Translations under genes and position numbers: made by a program | Shown: positions 15,744 through 24,186 of the stretch, one piece after another | Layout: every line of letters begins with the position of its first letter | Numbering within the stretch: position 1 is the first letter of the stretch | Assembly: GCA_016209895.1 (NCBI GenBank) | Contig: JACQVH010000153.1 | Location: 1 to 41,369, forward strand | Length of the DNA: 41,369 nt | Source of the DNA: Candidatus Hydrogenedentota bacterium | Lineage (GTDB): Bacteria > Hydrogenedentota > Hydrogenedentia > Hydrogenedentales > SLHB01 | Reading direction: 5' to 3' | Notes under the pieces: generated by a model | The model's database searches: none | What the model was told of the DNA's origin: nothing | The model's input: the letters and a program-made list of their open reading frames with translations, nothing else

Positions 15744-17213
15744 TTAGCCGCCGCGTGTGCGCTTTTCAATGGCGGCGCGGACTTCGGCCATGCGTTGGCG
15801 GGTGAGGTCGTAGCGGAGGAGGACGGGGATCGCGAAGAAGGCGGCGACCAAGGCGGGGGCGGCATAGAGCACGCGCATGCGCCACATGGTCTCGGCGGTT
15901 TGCACGACCCTTTCGACACTTTCACCGCGTTGGTAATGGAGCAGGTGGTCTACGGCGAAACCGGTCCAGACGAGCGAAGCGGCGTTGTAGAGCTTCGTGA
16001 GGAACGAGTACGCGCCGTAATACATGCCTTCGTTGGCTTCGCCGCGCACATACTCGCTGTGCGTCGCGATGTCGGCGAGCATGGATTGCGGGAAGATGTT
16101 CGCGGAACAATAGAAGAAGGCGGTGACGATGCAGTAGGCGATGAGGAGCGGGTAAGACCGGGGCGCGAAGAGGTAATAGCTCGAACCGTAGCTGATCGCG
16201 ACGCCGATAATGCCGATCATCAGGCAGGTTCTCTTTTCGCAGCGCTTGCCGAGCCAGTTCCAGAATGGCAGGAAGAAAATGCCGCAGCCGATGGCGAAGA
16301 AGATGAAAAGGAAGAATGCGTCCCGGAAGACGCGCGGCACATACTGTTGGGCGAAAGGCGTGTTCCAAGTGGTCCCGAACCAGTCTTGCAAGAGGAAGGT
16401 GTAAAGCCAGATGCCCGCGAGCACGCCGGCCTGATAGATAAACACGGAACAGAAGAGGATGAGGAAATGCCGGTCGGCCGCGGCGAAGCTGAGGGTGCGG
16501 CCGATGTCCCTGAGTTGACGCCGGAGGTAGGCACGCAGTTCACGGCGGCGGGCCTCGAAGGCGGCCGCGCGGTCGGCGGGAGGGGGAGGTTCCTTGACCA
16601 GGAAGATGAAGAACCAGTAGCAGGCGACCATGCCGAGCGCGCAATAGATGGCGAATTCCTGGAAGCCGTTTGCAGCCGTGCCGCGCCATTCCACGTAAGC
16701 GCGCACGCTCCCGCCGAACACCGTGCCGACGTAGGTGCCTGATTGCATCCACGCGACCAGCACGGTTTTCGCCGAGTAATCCTTGGCGAGTTCCGGGATG
16801 AGCGCGCTGAACGGAATGCCGGTCATGGTGGTCCCGACCGTGAAAATGATCTGCATGGCGAAGAGGTACGCGTAGAACTGGAATTCGCTCAGGCCCCGCG
16901 GTACGGTCCACATGCCGAGGAGACCGGCGGCCATGACCAGCGCGCCCGTTGCGATATACGGCATGCGCCGTCCGAACCGGCTCCGCGTGCGGTCGGAGAT
17001 GTAGCCCATCAGGGGATCGAGGAGGGCATCGAGCATCAGCGTGATCCCGCGCACGGCCCCGCTGGCCAGCGCCGGATACCCCAGGAAGGAGGTGTAGTAC
17101 ACCTGCAACTGGACCGTGATCGTATTCGGCAGCGCCGCTCCGAAATTCGCCACCGAAAACAAAAACCGCCGGGCTAGGCTTAGGCCAGAGTTCAAGCTGG
17201 AAGATTCAGCCAC
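15744..17213 (-). CDS. GPH-type MFS sugar symporter
   Basis: A 489-residue inner-membrane protein with about 12 hydrophobic segments and the layout of the glycoside-pentoside-hexuronide:cation symporter family (MelB-like). The N-terminal half carries LMLDALLDPLMGYISDRTRSRFGRRMPY (given here as its key parts LDALLDPLMG and SDRTRSRFGRR), the conserved cytoplasmic loop of the family. The central loop is Arg-rich. It probably imports a glycoside or uronic acid derivative with H+ or Na+; the substrate is unknown. It is 64 nt upstream of the amidase gene, and the gap is filled by a REP-like element. Confidence 0.88.
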   Translation of the reverse strand: MAESSSLNSGLSLARRFLFSVANFGAALPNTITVQLQVYYTSFLGYPALASGAVRGITLMLDALLDPLMGYISDRTRSRFGRRMPYIATGALVMAAGLLGMWTVPRGLSEFQFYAYLFAMQIIFTVGTTMTGIPFSALIPELAKDYSAKTVLVAWMQSGTYVGTVFGGSVRAYVEWRGTAANGFQEFAIYCALGMVACYWFFIFLVKEPPPPADRAAAFEARRRELRAYLRRQLRDIGRTLSFAAADRHFLILFCSVFIYQAGVLAGIWLYTFLLQDWFGTTWNTPFAQQYVPRVFRDAFFLFIFFAIGCGIFFLPFWNWLGKRCEKRTCLMIGIIGVAISYGSSYYLFAPRSYPLLIAYCIVTAFFYCSANIFPQSMLADIATHSEYVRGEANEGMYYGAYSFLTKLYNAASLVWTGFAVDHLLHYQRGESVERVVQTAETMWRMRVLYAAPALVAAFFAIPVLLRYDLTRQRMAEVRAAIEKRTRGG

Positions 17214-17223
17214 TTGGTAATTG

Positions 17224-17751
17224 CTAGCGGACTTCGATTTGCAGAGATAGGTCCGTCTCTACCTCGGACAGACGTTTGTTACAAATTTCGACGAGCTGTC
17301 TGAAAACGGTAAACAACTCTTTGTTTTCATCGGTGGCTAGCTCGATGATCTCAAAGGCCACGAAATCCTCGAGAGAGATGATGGTCAATTCCTCGTCAAT
17401 ACCTTCATCCTGCGCGAGGATTCTTGCCTTATCTTCTTGCTCCTGTGGAATAATAAGAACTGGGTGTAGATCTGCCTTCAAGATTTTGGCGCACCCTTGC
17501 AAAACGTTTCCTGATGGGACGGAGCGTACTTGATAGACAAGTCTATTGACCGCAAAATCACCCATGCAGTCTGATTGGGCGTCGCTTGCACCGCCGAGTT
17601 GGGTGGCGAGAGGGACCTTTCTGAATCGGCGTACTAAAGTCGCCCCCACCAATTCTCGCTCAACGATACTAGCCGAAGACTTTCGGACGCCCTCTACGGT
17701 CGCATGTACCCATGATGTAACTGCCTGCCGTGGGCAGAGATGGAGAAGCAT
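17224..17751 (-). CDS. DUF4928-like restriction-associated protein
   Basis: A 175-residue protein. VERELVGATLVRRF (about 30-43), the MGDFAVNRLVYQVRSVPS segment and LKADLHPVLIIPQ resemble the C-terminal part of DUF4928 proteins, which occur beside DNA cytosine methyltransferases in type II restriction systems and are thought to be the nuclease or an accessory subunit. Full DUF4928 proteins are longer, so this one may be a natural short form or lack its N-terminus. It follows the SRA-HNH gene by 17 nt on the same strand, and its composition is more AT-rich than the flanking metabolic genes, consistent with transfer. No methyltransferase is in the window. Confidence 0.5.
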   Translation of the reverse strand: MLLHLCPRQAVTSWVHATVEGVRKSSASIVERELVGATLVRRFRKVPLATQLGGASDAQSDCMGDFAVNRLVYQVRSVPSGNVLQGCAKILKADLHPVLIIPQEQEDKARILAQDEGIDEELTIISLEDFVAFEIIELATDENKELFTVFRQLVEICNKRLSEVETDLSLQIEVR

Positions 17752-17768
17752 TGTATTCCCCTGGGTTG

Positions 17769-18482
17769 TCAGAAGTAGTAAACGAAGACCATAATCCTAT
17801 CACTCTTAGCCAAATTGCATTTAGCGCACAGCAGCCGGATATTCTTTTCAGTCAAACTTGTGCCCCCTTTCGCATATGGCAAATCGTGGTCGTAGTGTAA
17901 GTTTTCAGTCGCCCCACAACGAACGCAACGGCCTCTGTCCCGTTCCCACACTTTCACTTTTACCCCAGATGGAATAAGCCGATTGAATGGCATTTCCTCT
18001 ACTCGATTGAAAACTCTTCTCAGAACTGGCCTCAGGTGAAATTTGAACACGTTGCGTTTGCCATCGGAAACTCTCTTCACATCAATCAACTGGAAGAATC
18101 CCTTAATCGACCAAACACCAACGTCAATCTTCTCGTAGACTTTCACGAGTTCTGCCTCTCTGCGCAGTCCACTCTTGAAATTCATTGCGGCTTTGTAGAA
18201 TTTTCCGTTTTCAGTCCATGTACCGGCCGGTGTTTCAAGCGGCTGATCGACGGTTTTCGGATCGATTCCTTGTTCTGCCCGCACGTCGTGCCCTTCGTAG
18301 ATCAGGTGTCCATTCGAATCAAACTCGTCGTTATAGACGGCATCCTTTCTTTGTGACATTAGCAGAATTGAGTATTTTCGTCTGCCGTCTGAGAAGACCA
18401 TACCCCGTTGGAGAGGCATCTTCTCAATCGCGACCATTTCGTGATATGAAATAATCTTGTCGTAGTCTTCAACCCGCGCCAT
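17769..18482 (-). CDS. SRA/YDG-domain HNH endonuclease
   Basis: A likely modification-sensing restriction nuclease of 237 residues from ATG 18482; a TTG at 18530 would add 16 residues. The N-terminal two-thirds resemble an SRA/YDG base-flipping domain, with SDGRRKYSILL, YEGHDVRAEQG, VDQPLETPAGTWTENGKFY and ELVKVYEKI. The C-terminus is an HNH module: CVRCGATENLHYDHDLPYAK and NIRLLCAKCN, giving two CxxC zinc knuckles, the DH catalytic pair and the Asn. SRA-HNH proteins cut DNA with 5-methyl- or 5-hydroxymethylcytosine, as family knowledge. It is followed at 17 nt by a DUF4928-like gene. Confidence 0.75.
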   Translation of the reverse strand: MARVEDYDKIISYHEMVAIEKMPLQRGMVFSDGRRKYSILLMSQRKDAVYNDEFDSNGHLIYEGHDVRAEQGIDPKTVDQPLETPAGTWTENGKFYKAAMNFKSGLRREAELVKVYEKIDVGVWSIKGFFQLIDVKRVSDGKRNVFKFHLRPVLRRVFNRVEEMPFNRLIPSGVKVKVWERDRGRCVRCGATENLHYDHDLPYAKGGTSLTEKNIRLLCAKCNLAKSDRIMVFVYYF

Positions 18483-18571
18483 AGATGAAACTCGCACCAA
18501 AAGATTTGATCTCGCGCCGGCCTCGTCCAATCCCGGTTAACATCGATCATACTAAAGGCTTGTCGAGATAG

Positions 18572-18658
18572 CTAGGCGTAGAAAGACCGTAATGCGCGGA
18601 CCTTGGCTGAGAGGTATTCCGTGTCTCCCGAGATGTGACGCTGGTACTCAAGGCCCAA
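18572..18658 (-). pseudogene. HEPN-partner stub after the MNT gene
   Basis: In the +1 frame at the end of the MNT gene, TTG 18658 opens a 28-residue frame containing LEYQRHISGDTEYLSAKV and ending with TAG at 18572. The block EYxRHIxxxTEYL matches the N-terminal helix of HEPN proteins that are encoded directly after MNT genes. The R-x4-6-H active site, normally some 60 residues further on, is absent. I read it as a truncated HEPN toxin gene. Confidence 0.5.
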
Positions 18659-18965
18659 TTGGAACGTCCTCTGTCTCTGCAAGTATGCGGGGGCCGATGT
18701 ACGGGCTAAGCCCTTCGCGGGTAATTAACTCGACCCGCCGCTGAAACAAGTCTTCGAGCAAGAACGCGAGCGTCATGAAATGGTCGAACGTTTTCTGGCC
18801 GGGCTCGAAATCAACCAAGACATCTACATCGCTGTCGGCATCCGGGGTTCCCCGCCCAAAAGAACCGAAAAGCCCGAGCCGCGCGACGCCTAGGTCCTTG
18901 ATCTCTTTTGAGTGAGCAGAGACGATCGCGACTAGATCTTGCTTGGTCTGAACGATTTCAGGCAT
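18648..18965 (-). CDS. MNT-type nucleotidyltransferase (MntA-like antitoxin)
   Basis: A 105-residue minimal nucleotidyltransferase. GLFGSFGRGTPDADSDVDVLVDF (key parts GSFGRG and DSDVDVLVDF) is the complete signature, with two metal-binding Asp residues. In HEPN/MNT modules MntA adds AMP to a tyrosine of the HEPN RNase and so neutralises it. ATG 18965 is preferred because MPEIVQTKQDLVAIV begins the usual helix; an extension to 19058 would overlap the glycosidase start. The partner HEPN gene downstream is reduced to a stub, so this copy seems orphaned. Confidence 0.8.
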   Translation of the reverse strand: MPEIVQTKQDLVAIVSAHSKEIKDLGVARLGLFGSFGRGTPDADSDVDVLVDFEPGQKTFDHFMTLAFLLEDLFQRRVELITREGLSPYIGPRILAETEDVPIGP

Positions 18966-19046
18966 GCCCGAATAATAGCGCCCGATATTCGGGGACGCAA
19001 CGTAGTCCTGGTAAAATGCATGGTCATTTGGGACAAGGAGGGAGAT

Positions 19047-21671
19047 ATGCGTAGTCATTTGTTCAAAGCGTCTTTCGCGCTCTTCCTTTCATTTTGCGTG
19101 CCGGCATTCGCCGCCGATGAGGCAGAGTTTTCGCAGGTTCGCATAGTGTTGGGAGGCGAACAGACGCCGGAGGTGGTGCGAAAGGCGGCCGAATTGTTGC
19201 GCGCGAGATTGACGGAATCGAGTGCGGTTCGCGTGACGCTCGATGGGGAGGGGTCGAATCGTGCCAGCAAAGTAGACAAACTAGCTATACTCTTTGGACT
19301 ACCGGCGCATCATCGAACGTTGCGTGAGTGGTTTGACCGGCTGCGTCTTAAGCCGATGACGGAACACGATCCAGGTCCGGAAGGTTTTCTGATCCGGTCG
19401 TGTCCGGAAGCGGGCGGGCCGACCCTTCTTGTGGCGGCGGTGGACCCGCGGGGCGCGCTGTATGGAGTCGGGGAACTTCTGAGGCAACTGGCTATCGGTG
19501 CGAAGACGGTGGCATTTCTAAAGGACTTGGATATCCGCACCGCGCCGGCGTTTGAAGTGCGGGGCACGCAGTATGGGCAGAGTGCGGTAGCGAAGCGATT
19601 GGCGAAGGTGCGCGACTGGACCGAGGAGGAGACGCAACGCGCGATTCTCGACGATGTGCTGGCCGGAGCGAATACCTTCGACACCGACCCGGGACCGATA
19701 ATGGACTTCATCCACTCGTGGGGTCTGATGGCCCAGGACAGTTACGGTCCGAACGTGGGGTCCGGACCGCCGGAGTGGGAGGCCAACGAGTCCATCGGTC
19801 GTACCGGTTATCTCTGTCCGTCCGTTCCCGAAGCGCGGCAGGCCTTGCTCGAGAGTTGCGAAGCATTTTTCCGGTCGAGTCCGTCCTTTGACTTCGTCAA
19901 GTTCTATGGCGGCGACGGGGGCGGCTGCGAATGCGACCGGTGCAACCCGTATGGCCTCACCTTCATCAAGCTGATTGAAGAAATGTCCGCCATTATTCAC
20001 CGGTATCATCCTAAGACTCGATTCTGGTTTACGAACCAGAAATTCGACGACGAAGACGACCAGGCCATCTTCAAGTATTTGCAGGAGAAACCGCGCGAGT
20101 GGCTATGGGCCTGGGGCTATGGGCCGGGGTCAGATGCGATGGGTTGGCAGCCGGGGCACCGGCAGACGCACCGCATGGACCTGTTTCGCTATCCGGGGTT
20201 CGGCCCGTTCGACCGCTACAATCAGGAAATCCTGCACCAGCTCCCGCCTCAGCAGACGCTGATGCACTTCAACGAAATCACGCACTGGCGCTATTCGCAG
20301 CACGGCTACGTCCAGATGTATCCGCGTGCGGACCGCAACGGCGATCAACCGCCGTGGTGGAATCATTTCATCTATGAGCGCCGGCCGGACCAGGCGCTCA
20401 CGATGGTGTACGACCGACTGACTTTCTATGCCTGGCCGCGTTTCTACCATTGGGTGTTTGGCGAGGTGAACCGGTACGGCGCCGGAGACATCACGCATTC
20501 GAGCGGGCACCATGATCATTTCAACCAGTGGATGTGGCAGCGCCTGCTCTGGGCGCCGCAGACCAAGGTCGAAGCTGTCGTGGCTGAATATTGCCGCACG
20601 TGGTTCGGGCCAGAGGCGGCGCCATTCATGTCCGAGGCGTTGTTTCAGCTTGAGGAGAATCTCGAAGAGGACCCGAAGAATCCGATCACGGAGAAGGAAG
20701 GCATTGATCGTTATTACGACTTCGTGAAGGAAGCGGGGCGTCGCATTCCGCCGCATCTGATGGAGCGGAATTGGCTGTGGCGGGAGTACATGCAAAAGGC
20801 CGCGCTGGACAAATACGTGAAGCTGAACGTTGGTCAGCAGGCGGCGTTGCAAGCGCGGTTGGAACAAGGCGTAGCGCAGGCGCTCAAACGCGGAAATCTC
20901 GAGCGACGCGTCGAGGCCATGCTGCCGTGGTTTGATTCGATGGAAGAGACGCTGGAGATGCAGCAGTTGCGCGAGGAGGCCGGACGGTTGGGCGAGGAAA
21001 GCAATGCCCTGTTTGGGGTACGCAACGAGGGTTACTTCAACTTGAAGCACGATTATATTGGGCTCGGCTGGCTGAAGCGGCAACTGGAACGGGCACGCGC
21101 GGCAGCGGACGAGAACGAAAAACGCGAGTTGCTACGAATGATTGTGGCCTACGAAGACCCGGGTTCGGGCGGTTTCTATGACAACTGCGGTACGTTTAAT
21201 CCGTGTTCGAACGTAGTCAATGGATATCCGTATGACCATGGACAGCCCTACGTCGCGCCGATGTTGTCGGAGGCGAATCGTCCGAGCCAGCGTTCGATGC
21301 ATTTCACGCAGGATGAGGCGCAGGGCGTGACGTTCCACTACCGAGACCTCGAACCCGACACTACGTATCGAATCCGCTTTACATTGGTGCGGCCGTGGTA
21401 TCAGGAGCGGTACGCGGCGAGCATGAACCAGAAGTCGCAGAGCATTTACGCCGACGAGGTCCTGCTGGCCCACGAGTTGGAACTGCCTCTGCAGATGAGC
21501 GACTTCTTTATGTTCGAAATCCCTCGGGAAGCGACACAAGACGGCGAACTGGTGGTTCGGCTCGAGAAGGGGCACGACGTCGCGACGGGCGACCGCGTGG
21601 GTGTCGAGCAGTGGCGGAATAGCGGCGGGTGGGGTACGCTCGTTTCGGAAGCGTGGTTGATGAAGGAGTGA
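19047..21671 (+). CDS. secreted DUF4838/alpha-glucuronidase-like glycosidase
   Basis: An exported protein of 874 residues with a clear Sec signal (ASFALFLSFCVPAFA, cleavage after AFA at about residue 22). ATG 19047 is chosen for AAGGAGGGA a few nt upstream. Residues about 27-170 look like the GH67/GH20 N-terminal domain (VRIVLGGEQTPEVVRKAAELL, given in part as AAELLRARL; DPRGALYGVGELLRQL). A TIM-barrel-like domain follows with FYGGDGGGCECDRC, a Cys cluster seen in DUF4838 proteins, and Trp-rich strands (WLWAWGYGPG). The last 180 residues look like a jelly-roll carbohydrate-binding module. Probably a periplasmic or extracellular exo-glycosidase; the substrate is unknown. Confidence 0.65.
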   Translation: MRSHLFKASFALFLSFCVPAFAADEAEFSQVRIVLGGEQTPEVVRKAAELLRARLTESSAVRVTLDGEGSNRASKVDKLAILFGLPAHHRTLREWFDRLRLKPMTEHDPGPEGFLIRSCPEAGGPTLLVAAVDPRGALYGVGELLRQLAIGAKTVAFLKDLDIRTAPAFEVRGTQYGQSAVAKRLAKVRDWTEEETQRAILDDVLAGANTFDTDPGPIMDFIHSWGLMAQDSYGPNVGSGPPEWEANESIGRTGYLCPSVPEARQALLESCEAFFRSSPSFDFVKFYGGDGGGCECDRCNPYGLTFIKLIEEMSAIIHRYHPKTRFWFTNQKFDDEDDQAIFKYLQEKPREWLWAWGYGPGSDAMGWQPGHRQTHRMDLFRYPGFGPFDRYNQEILHQLPPQQTLMHFNEITHWRYSQHGYVQMYPRADRNGDQPPWWNHFIYERRPDQALTMVYDRLTFYAWPRFYHWVFGEVNRYGAGDITHSSGHHDHFNQWMWQRLLWAPQTKVEAVVAEYCRTWFGPEAAPFMSEALFQLEENLEEDPKNPITEKEGIDRYYDFVKEAGRRIPPHLMERNWLWREYMQKAALDKYVKLNVGQQAALQARLEQGVAQALKRGNLERRVEAMLPWFDSMEETLEMQQLREEAGRLGEESNALFGVRNEGYFNLKHDYIGLGWLKRQLERARAAADENEKRELLRMIVAYEDPGSGGFYDNCGTFNPCSNVVNGYPYDHGQPYVAPMLSEANRPSQRSMHFTQDEAQGVTFHYRDLEPDTTYRIRFTLVRPWYQERYAASMNQKSQSIYADEVLLAHELELPLQMSDFFMFEIPREATQDGELVVRLEKGHDVATGDRVGVEQWRNSGGWGTLVSEAWLMKE

Positions 21672-21672
21672 C

Positions 21673-21870
21673 TCAAGAGACGGCGGTCTGGTAGGAAAAC
21701 TCGGTTACGTCCACGTGCCGTTTGGCATGTTCGATGGTCATGCTCACGATATCTCCATCTTCGCCCAGTTCTACCAGTACGTTCTCGTTCAGATCGCGTG
21801 TTTCGAAGATTTTCCGGTCACTGAAATTGACGAGCAGTGTATCGGTCTCGGGAAAGTATCTAATCTTCAT
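21673..21870 (-). CDS. DUF2283 antitoxin-like protein
   Basis: A 65-residue protein starting MKIRYFPETDTLLV, with RDLNENVLVELGEDGDIVSM and the C-terminal IEHAKRH, which is the DUF2283 pattern. ATG 21870 is used because GGAGGAAAAAC lies directly upstream inside the preceding gene. DUF2283 genes commonly follow DUF4258-like genes, and the pair is thought to be a toxin-antitoxin module; function unproven. Its stop is one nucleotide from the stop of the convergent glycosidase gene. Confidence 0.75.
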   Translation of the reverse strand: MKIRYFPETDTLLVNFSDRKIFETRDLNENVLVELGEDGDIVSMTIEHAKRHVDVTEFSYQTAVS

Positions 21871-22111
21871 GTTTTTCCTCCTGAAAGCGGCGATCGAAAA
21901 ACGCGTTGTGGATTGTCTCACCGTCTTCCAACATCACTACCCGTAAGTACTTATTTCCGGCTTCGGAAATCTTGCCCCAGCGGCGTATGCGGCCATCGGG
22001 TTGAACCACTTCCACCTCGGGAGCCTTGGCCACTCGCTGTATCCATTCTACCCTAATGTCGCGCCGATCCGGTCGCCGGCGAACATATCCAAAATACTGG
22101 GTGAACTTCAT
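21860..22111 (-). CDS. DUF4258-like putative toxin
   Basis: An 83-residue basic protein with RDIRVEWIQRV (about 17-27), EVVQPDGRIRRWGKI, YLRVVMLEDGETIHNAFFDR (key LEDGETIHNAF). The block D-x-x-V-x-x-D-G-R-I-x-R-W followed by R-V-V-x-x-E-D-x-x-T-I-H-N-A-F-F-D-R is typical of small DUF4258-type proteins that are proposed RelE-fold toxins. It overlaps the DUF2283 gene by 11 nt, the coupled toxin-antitoxin arrangement. Confidence 0.7.
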   Translation of the reverse strand: MKFTQYFGYVRRRPDRRDIRVEWIQRVAKAPEVEVVQPDGRIRRWGKISEAGNKYLRVVMLEDGETIHNAFFDRRFQEEKHED

Positions 22112-22367
22112 TGCGGAAGTATACGTTAAGGCCGTGGCGTGGTCGAGAAAATCCGTGTACGAATTTAGTGGAAATAACGCGACAACGGAACCTTGTGCGA
22201 ATCTTTATTCGTGGCTTTGGCAGTATTCGGACGCGTCCATGATGAAATTTGTGCGCCCCTGAAATCCGATCCGTCCGGGGGGTGTTTCTTAGATAGGGGA
22301 TGGGAAAGCGGGTGAAGAGATTGAGTCGAGATTCCACCCGATGCCCTTGAATGGGCGCGAGAAAATC

Positions 22368-22624
22368 GGCCCAGGGCGCGCGGTGGAGGCACCCTTGCGG
22401 GTGTGCTTCACGCGACGCCCTGGGCCAGGGTGGAAGGGCAAGAATCACTGATTGACAGTCTAAGTGTGGAACGACTGTCGCGGCTGATCTGGGCCGCGAT
22501 TCCGATCCCTTCGGACCCGCCCAGCGGGCAAGCGCCAAATGCCCGTCACGTCCATCATACTTCGAATGACCAGAGCGCATGTTCATATGCGGCATCGTGG
22601 GTCCTCGAGCGTCTCTGACGCTCG
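22368..22624. repeat. cluster of perfect hairpins in a gene-free stretch
   Basis: The 730-nt region 22112-22843 has no convincing gene. Within 257 nt I see perfect stems GGCCCAGGGCG/CGCCCTGGGCC (22368-22378 and 22416-22426), enclosing CACCC-TTGC-GGGTG; GACAGTC/GACTGTC (22454-22460, 22473-22479); CGCGGC/GCCGCG (22479-22484, 22493-22498); TCCGA/TCGGA (22501-22505, 22511-22515); CCCGC/GCGGG (22516-22520, 22524-22528); and CGAGCGTC-TCT-GACGCTCG (22606-22624). This may be a mosaic of REP-like elements or a structured RNA. Strand is undetermined. Confidence 0.6.
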
Positions 22625-22720
22625 TGGAGTGCAACCGAGGGTCGGTCGCCGGTGATGCTGCCTTCTTCGGAAGGTGGCTCGGCCGGCCCTTGGTTATTTC
22701 TCTCAAGGCAGTGCGAGATA

Positions 22721-22760
22721 GAACGCGGCTGACGCGGATTCGGACGGATTCGCGCGGATC
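22721..22760. repeat. dispersed GACGCGGATT-type element, copy 1
   Basis: A 40-nt sequence beginning GAACGCGGCTGACGCGGATT resembles the one at 35479-35518 along its whole length, with several substitutions. Both lie in non-coding DNA next to other repeats. It consists of irregular repeats of CGCGGAT/GACGGATT. Confidence 0.5.
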
Positions 22761-22843
22761 GGGGAAGATGAACCTGTTGTCTATGATGCTTCGGAAGGTA
22801 CTGCGGGTGGGGCGTTCGTAATCTTCATGACTGCCGGCGAGCG

Positions 22844-23434
22844 CTACATAGCGCCCGGTTCCTCGCTGACGCCTTTCCGAAGCCTTTCGTGTCGCTGTTG
22901 GATTTCTTGCAGGATGTCTCGAAGCGCGTTTACGTCAGTGTCGCTGAGATGCCGGCTTAGGATCTTGAGCAATGCGGACGTGTCGTGACGGTGATAGAAC
23001 AAAAGAGTCGCGACGTCGTTTTCATAGATTCCCACCGCCGTGAATTTCCCTTGACGATAAAGCGACGGTAACGCGTAGAGTTTCAGTAGAAGCAGTCCTT
23101 CAACGGTGGCGACTGGAATTTTGCGCTCTAGAAACGTCTGGACGGTTGAGTAGTGGCGTCGGATTTCTGCGAAGAGCGAGTTGCGGGTTAGGAGTATGTC
23201 TACCTGCAGTCCCTCAAAATGAGCGCGCGCAAAATCCAGATCGCTTTGTTCGATCTGAATCTCCGGCAGCCGCATCAAATCGTCCAAACCCATGATCAGA
23301 TCAATGTCTTCGGTATTGCGACCCTCGATGTAGTTGAGCAAGGCGATGCCGCCTACCAAGACGTATTCGATCTTCCTCTCGTGCAAGAGCGAGAAGAGGC
23401 GCTCGACGGATTGGGGCAAAGAATCAACGCGCAT
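22844..23434 (-). CDS. nucleotidyltransferase-fold protein (AbiEii/UbiA-type NTase family)
   Basis: A 196-residue protein with YVLVGGIALLNYIEGRNTEDIDLI (key VGGIALLNY and TEDIDLI): GG and D-x-D of the polymerase-beta-like NTase core. The second half is helical, with LQVDILLTRN supplying a third Asp. ATG 23434 is chosen because MRVDSLPQSVERLFSLL is the normal start helix; an upstream ATG at 23515 adds 27 residues. Such genes occur as solitary NTases or in abortive-infection toxin-antitoxin pairs; no partner is next to it. Confidence 0.65.
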   Translation of the reverse strand: MRVDSLPQSVERLFSLLHERKIEYVLVGGIALLNYIEGRNTEDIDLIMGLDDLMRLPEIQIEQSDLDFARAHFEGLQVDILLTRNSLFAEIRRHYSTVQTFLERKIPVATVEGLLLLKLYALPSLYRQGKFTAVGIYENDVATLLFYHRHDTSALLKILSRHLSDTDVNALRDILQEIQQRHERLRKGVSEEPGAM

Positions 23435-23683
23435 GGGATGGGTCCAATGTTTGAGATTGAATACGACGGCGTTCTGGATAACGCCGCCGATGTGGATGGG
23501 ACGCTTTACGGTCATGGCTTTACTTTAGTCTACGCCTGAGGCAAAGTCTACGTTCTCTCTTGGGGGATGTACGGGGCACCCTACGCCCAAGGAACTTGCC
23601 CGTTCTGCGGGGGTATAATAGCCGGTAACGGGAGCCATGGGTTATCCCATTTGCTTGGGCATTGGCGGCGATTGGAAATGGGC

Positions 23684-24123
23684 ATGCGGGCGAGTGGCGA
23701 GGTACTTCTGATTGTGTTGTTGCTTCTCGGTTTGTTCAGTTTACCGTCGTTCGGCGCGACCGGTGTGAAAGACGATGCCCTTGTCGTGTATCTGACGTCG
23801 GGCGACGTCGCGTCGTGTAAGACAGCGTTCCTGGAACTTGCGAAACACCGGAAGAAATACGCCCCGCAGATTCTCGAGAAACTGCGGACATTTCAGAACG
23901 ATCCAGACCCGGAAATCCGGAAGCAGACTACAACACGAGGTGGGAAGCTGCCGAAGTGCTGGAACTGACTGTGAAGAGCAGCAAGAAACTTCTGGAACTA
24001 TACTAGCTTGCGATTTCCGGTGAGGAGCTTAACAGAACAGTAAAACCAGCGGTGCCCGAATTTCGGAGCGCGATTTATTGGGCGATTTACCGCGCTGAGA
24101 AGGCGAAGAGTCTTGGGAAGTGA
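23684..24123 (+). pseudogene. broken secreted HEAT-repeat-like protein
   Basis: ATG 23684 (or 23678) opens a frame with a good signal peptide (MRASGEVLLIVLLLLGLFS, cleavage near SFG-ATG), then DVASCKTAFLELAKH and NDPDPEIRKQ, ending at 23968. The expected HEAT continuation appears in another frame: RWEAAEVLELTVKSSKKLLEL runs to TAG 24004-24006, and after that stop the same frame continues with SGEELNRTV and AIYWAIYRAEKAKSLGK to TGA 24121. One frameshift and one stop therefore separate three consistent pieces. Function unknown. Confidence 0.55.
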
Positions 24124-24186
24124 CGTCGGTGGGCTGGGAATCTGCTGCGAGGTGTTAAGCACCCGGGCACTTTCTGGCAGTGCTTT

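Noticed and set aside
15471..16742. 423-codon plus-strand frame opposite the GPH symporter
   Set aside because: It is antisense to a well-supported membrane protein; its Glu/Gly/Ala-rich translation is the usual antisense artefact in GC-rich genes.
20130..21083. 317-codon minus-strand frame opposite the glycosidase
   Set aside because: Antisense shadow of a gene with signal peptide, ribosome site and domains; no motif of its own.
22053..22706. 217-codon minus-strand frame over the hairpin cluster
   Set aside because: The translation is Pro/Arg/His-rich without structure, overlaps the DUF4258-like gene, and is explained by the GC-rich hairpins.
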